Of a DNA stretch of 32,070 nucleotides, positions 26,644 through 32,070 are shown in pieces. Both the position numbers and the translations under genes were made by a program. The DNA is from an uncultured Gemella sp. (GTDB taxonomy: Bacteria > Bacillota > Bacilli > Staphylococcales > Gemellaceae): positions 1-32,070 of the forward strand of contig CAKMQF010000074.1 in the NCBI GenBank assembly GCA_927911745.1. The letters are read 5' to 3'. The notes under the pieces were generated by a model. That model did not search any database. It worked only from the letters and a program-made list of their open reading frames with translations, and had not been told where the DNA came from. Numbering within the stretch: position 1 is the stretch's first letter; every line of letters starts with the position of its first letter.

Positions 26644-27758
26644 ATGGTAAGAGCGTTTTGTATTTTATTTGCGGATAACTATCGTAACGATGATCTGCAA
26701 GGATTAGTAAGAAATAGAACACTAGCATCTTTAGCAGTTGCGTCAAGATATAGAATGGTTGATTTCATGTTATCTTCTTTAGTTAAAGCTGAGATATCTA
26801 ATATAGCAGTAGTGACAAATCACCATTATAAGTCATTAATGGATCACTTAGGTTGGGGGAAAGACTGGGATCTAAACAGAAAAAATAGCGGATTGAAATT
26901 TATAACACCGATGTCAAACCATCAATCAAATAGAGTCGCACAAAATAAAATCGAAGCATTGGGAGATGCGGCAAAATATGCAGATACTTTATTAGAAGAA
27001 TATTGTATATTGGCAGATGGAAATATTGTTGGGAATATCGATTTTAAAGAAATGCTTAAATATCATAAATCTACAAATGCTGATATTACATTAGCTTATA
27101 CGTATAGAAAACCCCAACAACGTGAATCACAAATTATTTTTGATGAAAAAGATAGAGTATATGATAGTTTATATCATTATGATGGATATGATCAAGTGTG
27201 CCCTACGCAAGTTAAAATTTACATAATGTCTAAAGAGATGTTTAAAGAACTTGTTAAAAAAGGGATGACATATGGATGGCAGGATTTATTGTTAGATTAT
27301 ATTACTAAGAATTTCCATAGATTAAATGTTTATGGATATGAAATCAAAAATTATACAAGAACAATTAATAGTGTTCAAGAATTTTATGACTTTAATAGAG
27401 ATTTATTAGATCCTAATAAGATGAATGAATTATTCTTATCAGGTACTGATATTTTAACTAGAGTACAAGATAGCGTACCAACTACTTATGGAGAGGGTGC
27501 AATCGTGAAAAATTCTATTCTAGGTGATGGTTGTGAAATTAATGGTATAGTTGAGAACAGTATTTTTATTTAGGGGACGTTGTAATAGAAGAAGGCGCAG
27601 TTATTAAAAATTCTATCATAATGCCTAATAGTGTTATTAAAAAATCAGCTTACTTAGATTATGTAATTTTAGATAAGTCGGCTACTGTTTCAGAAAGAGT
27701 AGAATTAAAAGGAGCCGAAAATTGTCAAGTTATTGTAGAAAAAAATAAAGTAGTATAA
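26644..27758 (+). CDS. glgD: GlgD regulatory subunit of ADP-glucose pyrophosphorylase (one frameshift)
   Basis: GlgC paralogue that activates GlgC but is poorly active or inactive itself. 371 residues after repair. The GGxGTRL loop is replaced by FADNYRNDDLQGLVRNRTLA, as in GlgD. SRYRMVDFMLSSLVKAEISN, HLGWGKDWDLNRKNSGLK and YGWQDLLLDYI are family features. One T appears lost at 27563-27567, giving a premature TAG. Restored, the beta-helix continues in regular hexapeptides (VIEEGA VIKNSI IMPNSV) to the stop at 27756-27758. The exact residue at the join (I-F-Y-L-G) is inferred. Confidence 0.92.
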
Positions 27759-27767
27759 TAAAAATAT

Positions 27768-27863
27768 GGGTTAGAATAAAATGTGGGAGATATTTGTAAA
27801 ACTTTCGATTTTCGGAAGGAAAAGGAGTATAATAAACAGATAGACTGCATCTAAAACTAACCC
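27768..27863 (+). other. Structured spacer between glgD and glgA
   Basis: GGGTTAG (27768-27774) and CTAACCC (27857-27863) can close a domain of 96 nt. It contains a hairpin CTTTCGA-TTT-TCGGAAG (27802-27818) and a smaller TAGA-CTGCA-TCTA (27841-27853). A TATAAT hexamer (27828-27833) lies between them, but without a good -35. The operon is otherwise tightly packed (1-28 nt gaps), so this 143-nt gap stands out. It could be an RNA regulatory element, an mRNA-processing site or an internal promoter. Confidence 0.4.
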
Positions 27864-27901
27864 TTTTAGTATGAAATAAATAACGAATAAGGAGAACAAT
27901 A

Positions 27902-29316
27902 ATGAAAATATTATTCGTGGCAGCTGAAGCGGCACCATTTGTTAAAGTTGGGGGTCTAGGTGATGTTATAGGTTCATTGCCGAAAGCCCTTCAAGATGAA
28001 AATGTAGAAGCAAGGGTAGTACTGCCTTTGTATTCTTCAATAGATAGAGATAAGTATGATTTAAAATATAAACAAAATATATTTATTAATTTAGGATGGA
28101 GAACAGTTTATTGTGGAATTTTTGAAACACAAGTAAATGGAGTAACGTACTACTTTATTGATAATGAACAATATTTCAATAGAGATAGTGTATACGGCCA
28201 AGAAGATGACGGGGAGCGTTTTGCATTCTTCTCAAAAGCAGCATTAGAAATATTACCTCATATTGACTATAAACCAGATGTAGTAAATGCTAATGACTGG
28301 CATGCAGCTTTATCTGTAATTTACTTAGATGATATTAAGTCAAGAGGAGAAGGTTTTTATCAAAACATTAAAAGTGTAATTTCAATTCATAATATTGAAT
28401 TCCAAGGTAAATTCAATCCTTATGAAATGGGTAACTTATTTGGGCTAGATAATAAGTACTTTGATGCACTAATTTACAAAGGTGATTTAAATTTATTAAA
28501 AGGAGCTATACAATTAGCCGATAGAATTAATACTGTAAGTGAAACATATGCTCATGAAATACTAGATCCGTACTTCTCATATGGATTAGATGATATACTA
28601 AGAGTAGAACAAGGGAAACTTCACGGTATAATTAATGGATTAGATACTGATAAATTTAATTCAAAAACTGATAAACTAATTTTAAAATTTGATTCTAAAA
28701 CATTAAAAAATAAAGTGCAAACAAGTTGAAATTCCAAGAAGAATTAGCATTAGAAGTGAATGAAAATATTCCAATGATTGGAATGGTTACAAGATTAACT
28801 CATCAAAAAGGTATAGATTTAGTTCTGCATGTAGCAGATGAGATTTTAAAAACTGGAGCACAATTAGTAATTTTAGGAACAGGTGATAGACATTATGAAG
28901 ATGCACTACGTTCATTAGAATATCGTCGTCACGATAAAGTAAGAAGCTTAATAATGTTTTCTTCAGAAGTGTCTTCGAAAGTATATAGTTCTTGTGATAT
29001 GTTCTTAATGCCTTCTAAAACTGAACCATGCGGTTTATCTCAATTAATTTCAATGAGATATGCTACAGTGCCAATTGTTCACAGAGTAGGTGGTTTAAGA
29101 GATACGGTAGAACCATTTGACGGTAATTCTGGAACAGGATTTACATTTGAAAGTTTCGACGCGTATGATATGCTAGATGCTGTATATAGAGCGACATACT
29201 GCTATTACCAAGAACGTCATATTTGGAATAAAATTATGAAAAACGCGATTAAACAAGATGTAAGTTGGAAAAAATCAGCTTTACAATATATAGATATGTA
29301 CAATGAAATAGTTTAA
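27902..29316 (+). CDS. glgA: Glycogen synthase, ADP-glucose specific (one frameshift)
   Basis: GT5 glycosyltransferase extending alpha-1,4-glucan from ADP-glucose. 471 residues after repair, normal for Bacillota. The N-terminal Rossmann domain begins KILFVAAEAAPFVKVGGLGD with the Lys15-Val-Gly-Gly sugar-nucleotide loop, then NDWHAAL, SIHNIEFQG and GIINGLDTDKF. The C-terminal domain has GMVTRLTHQKGIDL and the catalytic Glu in SKTEPCGLSQLISMRYATVP followed by HRVGGLRDTV. One A is missing at 28723-28724; repaired, KVQTKLKFQEELALEV is continuous. GGAG lies before the ATG. glgP follows after 24 nt. Confidence 0.95.
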
Positions 29317-29340
29317 TAAACTAGACTATAGGAGAAAATA

Positions 29341-31717
29341 ATGAAAAATCAAGAATTTGAACAAAGAATAGAGAAGTATTTAAAAAGACAATTTGGGATT
29401 ACTATATCGGCAGCGAGTAAACGTCAAGTGTATGAAGCGTTAATGAGTACGGTAAGAGAAAAATTATCTGAGAAAAAATTTGCTTACGAACAAGAATTGA
29501 AAAAAACAAAGCAAAAACGTGCTTACTACATGTCAATGGAGTTTCTAGTAGGTAGAACTTTAAGAAATAACTTATTTAATCTAGGAATTGAAAAGGAAAC
29601 TAAAGAATATCTAGAAAAAAATAATTTTAATCTAGATGAGATTTATGATATTGAGCCAGATCCAGGTTTAGGAAATGGTGGACTTGGAAGACTTGCTTCA
29701 TGTTATTTAGATGCCTTAACTAGTAGTGATTATCCAGTAACTGGCTTCTCAATTTTATACGAATATGGAATTTTCAAACAAGTTATCAACAATGGTTGGC
29801 AACAAGAATTTCCAGATTACTGGTTAGATTTAGGAAAATATGGTCTTGTTTATAGAAATGATGAGGAAATTGAAGTAAGATTCTACGGTCATGTAGAAGA
29901 AAAAATGACTGAAGATGGATTTAAAGTTGAGCACAAAGATTATACATCTATCCAAGCTGAACCTTATGATTTATTAATCTCTGGATATAAAACTAAAACT
30001 GTTAATACATTACGTCTTTGGGAAGCAAAAGCGAAAACTGGTTTTAATATGAAATTATTTGAACGTGGAGAATATTCTAAGTCTTCAGAAGCAGAAGCAA
30101 TTGCCTCATCGATTTCTAAATTATTATACCCCGCAGATAGCACAAATGAGGGTAAAGAATTACGTATAAAACAGCAGTACTTCTTTATTAGTGCATCACT
30201 TCAACAACTAGTAAAAAATCACTATAATGAATTTGGTACATTAGAAAATTTAAGTGAGCATGTAGCGTTACACATTAATGACACTCACCCGGCTATGGGA
30301 GTTCCAGAGTTAATGAGATTATTACTTGATGAATACGGATATTCTTGGGACAAAGCTTGGGGAATTACGACTAAAACATTTGCTTATACAAACCATACAA
30401 TTATGGCAGAAGCTTTAGAAAAATGGTCTGTAGATTTATTCAAGCCATTATTACCACGTATTTACTCAATTATCGAAGAAATTAACAAACGATTCTGTCA
30501 GTGGGTAATTGATCAAGGTAAAGATTATACATTGGCTGAAACTGCAATTATATATGATAATCAAATTAGAATGGCTAACCTATCTATCGTAGGTAGTCAT
30601 AACGTAAATGGTGTATCAAAATTACACAGTGATATTCTTGTTGAATCAACATTTAGAGCATTTAACGAATTATATCCAACAAAATTCGGTAATGTTACGA
30701 ATGGTATAGCTCATCGCAGATGGTTAGGTCAAGCAAACCCTGAGTTAGCATCTTATCTAAAAGATTTAATTGGCGATGATTTTGTTAAAGATTTATCTAA
30801 AATCAGTAAATTAAATGACTATAAAAATGATAAGAAAGTTGTAGCAAAACTTCAAGAAATTAAAAAAGTAAAAAAAGAACAATTTGCTACATATATTCAA
30901 AATACTACAGGTATAACTGTGAATCCAGACTCTATTTTTGATGTTCAAGTTAAGAGACTACATGAATATAAACGTCAATTACTTAATGCTTTACATATTG
31001 TATACTTATACCGAGAAATAAAATACAATGGTTTACGTCCAGTACCAAGAACATTTATCTTCGCAGCAAAAGCATCATCTGGATATCAAATGGCTAAAAC
31101 ATCATCAAATTTATCCACTCAATTTCTCAAATGATTGAATGTGATGAATTAGTTCGTGAATACATCAAAGTTGTATTCTTACCAGATTACAAAGTTACTC
31201 TTGCAGAAAAAATTATTCCAGCTGCTGATATTAGTGAACAAATTTCACAAGCAGGTAAGGAAGCAAGTGGAACAGGTAATATGAAACTAATGCTAATGGT
31301 GCATTAACATTAGGAACACTTGATGGAGCAAATGTGGAAATTCATGAGGCGGTAGGAGATGAAAATATCTTTATCTTCGGTCTAGAAACACCAGAAGTAG
31401 ATGCATTAAATGAACAAGGATATAAACCTTGGGAATACTACAATAATTCAGGAAAAATTAAAGAAACACTAGATTTCATTAGAACTATGACTGTTGGTGG
31501 AATGAACTTCAACTTTATTGTAGATTATCTACTAACTCAAGATAATTACATGTGTCTAGCGGATTTTGAAAGCTATGTTGCAGCTCAAGAAAAAGTAGCC
31601 CAAACATATCAAGATAAAGAAAAATGGGGACAAATGAGTTTAGTTAATACAGCTAACGCTGGAATCTTCTCTGCAGATAGATCAGTAGAAGAATACGCAA
31701 AAGACATTTGGGACTAA
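29341..31717 (+). CDS. glgP: Glycogen/maltodextrin phosphorylase (two frameshifts)
   Basis: GT35 phosphorylase releasing glucose-1-phosphate from glycogen. 792 residues after repair. [62 protein letters not shown] and [16 protein letters not shown] are conserved. The pyridoxal-phosphate Lys is in EASGTGNMK, followed by [10 protein letters not shown]. One A is missing at 31096-31099 (repaired: [18 protein letters not shown]) and another at 31295-31296 (repaired: [17 protein letters not shown]). The second break falls six codons past the cofactor lysine, so a truncated product could not be active. Last gene of the glg operon; a terminator follows. Confidence 0.94.
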
Positions 31718-31744
31718 AAAAAGTAAAATAGAATAAACATAATC

Positions 31745-31788
31745 AGAGTAACTTAGAAAATTTTATTTTTATAAGTTGCTCTATTTTT
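31745..31788 (+). terminator. Terminator of the glg operon
   Basis: AGAGTAACTTA (31745-31755) pairs with TAAGTTGCTCT (31772-31782) with one G-U pair, and the loop can extend the stem with AAAATTTT. A T-rich run follows (ATTTTTATT). It lies 28 nt after the glgP stop. Confidence 0.75.
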
Positions 31789-31838
31789 ATTAAAAGGCTT
31801 TAGCCAGTTGAGGAGGCGAAGTCTCCGAAACAAAAAAC

Positions 31839-31855
31839 CACCCGCTATGCGGGTG
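31839..31855 (+). promoter_or_regulatory. Candidate left-end hairpin of the IS
   Basis: A perfect 7-bp GC-rich stem, CACCCGC/GCGGGTG with a TAT loop, is conspicuous in this AT-rich context. IS200/IS605 transposases bind a subterminal hairpin at each end to direct single-strand cleavage; assignment to that role is inference. Confidence 0.55.
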
Positions 31856-31880
31856 CGAGATAAAAAGTTAAAACAATTGA

Positions 31881-31943
31881 AAAATCATCTTTCTTGATAA
31901 AATAAGAGTAGTTCAAGCTCTAAAATAAAGAAAGGATGATTTT
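31881..31943 (+). promoter_or_regulatory. Stem that hides the tnpA ribosome binding site
   Basis: AAAATCATCTTTCTT (31881-31895) is complementary to AAGAAAGGATGATTTT (31928-31943) except for one bulged G. The right arm contains the AAAGG ribosome binding site of tnpA. In enteric IS200 a comparable 5' untranslated stem represses transposase translation. The match here suggests the same control. Confidence 0.6.
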
Positions 31944-31947
31944 AATT

Positions 31948-32070
31948 ATGGCAATAAACATAATAGTTTATCGCATACAAAGTGGTTGTGTAAATACCAT
32001 ATTGTATTTACACCTAAGTATAGACGAAAAATAGAATTTAATCAATACAAACGAGATATAGTAGATATAA
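31948..32070 (+). CDS. tnpA: IS200-type transposase TnpA, partial, one frameshift
   Basis: Only the first 41 residues are in the window. After restoring one A at 31953-31954, the product reads MANKHNSLSHTKWLCKYHIV then FTPKYRRKIEFNQYKRDIVD, the N-terminus of Y1 HUH transposases of the IS200 group. As given, the ATG frame leaves this reading after two codons. The HUH motif and catalytic Tyr lie beyond the window. Continuation past 32070 is expected. Confidence 0.8.

Larger units (their letters stand above)
31796..32070 (+). mobile_element. IS200-type insertion sequence, left part, truncated by window end
   Basis: The start of an IS200-family tnpA (31948 on) is preceded by the structured, gene-free leader usual for these elements: hairpins GGCTTTAGCC (31796-31805), GGAGGC-GAA-GTCTCC (31812-31826) and CACCCGC-TAT-GCGGGTG (31839-31855). 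The last is the best candidate for the TnpA-recognised left-end hairpin. These elements lack terminal inverted repeats and duplications, so the exact left boundary cannot be set; it should lie shortly after the glgP terminator. Confidence 0.75.

Noticed and set aside
31812..31855. GC-rich hairpins after glgP as the start of a CRISPR or tRNA-like structure
   Set aside because: No repeated spacer pattern and no cloverleaf; they precede an IS200 tnpA and fit its left end.

Overview
The window is chromosomal DNA from a low-GC Gram-positive bacterium (Bacillota, Bacilli). Evidence: strong AT bias with A/T third codon positions, AGGAGG-type ribosome binding sites, TTG/GTG/ATT starts, Bacillus/Staphylococcus-like RpoB, RpoC and GyrA sequences, L10 and L20 leader RNAs of Bacillota type, and a glgBCDAP glycogen operon with the regulatory GlgD subunit. 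My best guess is Gemella or a close relative, but the genus rests on impression, not on a search.

Layout. 1-1400: L10 leader with attenuator, then rplJ-rplL. 1410-9712: rsmC, then rpoB-rpoC from a consensus promoter. 9713-11223: L20 leader, infC-rpmI-rplT, paired terminators. 11226-12044 (minus): a lone choline-kinase-like phosphotransferase. 12422-18184: yaaA-recF-gyrB-gyrA. 18185-21310: ppc, flanked by two related inverted-repeat elements. 21408-23257 (minus): an intracellular GH13 maltodextrin/pullulan-type hydrolase. 23587-31717: glgB-glgC-glgD-glgA-glgP, glycogen synthesis and phosphorolysis, divergent from the hydrolase, with a LacI-family-like operator before glgB and a structured spacer before glgA. 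31796-32070: left end and start of tnpA of an IS200-type element, cut by the window edge.

The first two thirds are core information-processing genes (ribosome stalk, RNA polymerase, initiation factor, L20/L35, gyrase, RecF). The last third is central carbon metabolism: PEP carboxylase and a complete glycogen cycle (ADP-glucose supply GlgC/GlgD, polymerisation GlgA, branching GlgB, phosphorolysis GlgP), with the GH13 enzyme a candidate for handling released maltodextrins.

The most striking property is fourteen single-base frame breaks in ten genes, all but one of them gains or losses of A or T, including rpoC, rplT and gyrA, which a cell would not normally survive without. In every case the protein continues cleanly in the next frame. 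The simplest reading is base-level sequence error, so I annotate these genes at full span. The best biological candidates are a tandem 25-residue motif in an unusually long acidic RpoB tail, Gly at GyrA position 87 in the quinolone-resistance region, a structured glgD-glgA spacer, and the pair of inverted repeats around ppc. I found no clear undescribed multi-gene system.
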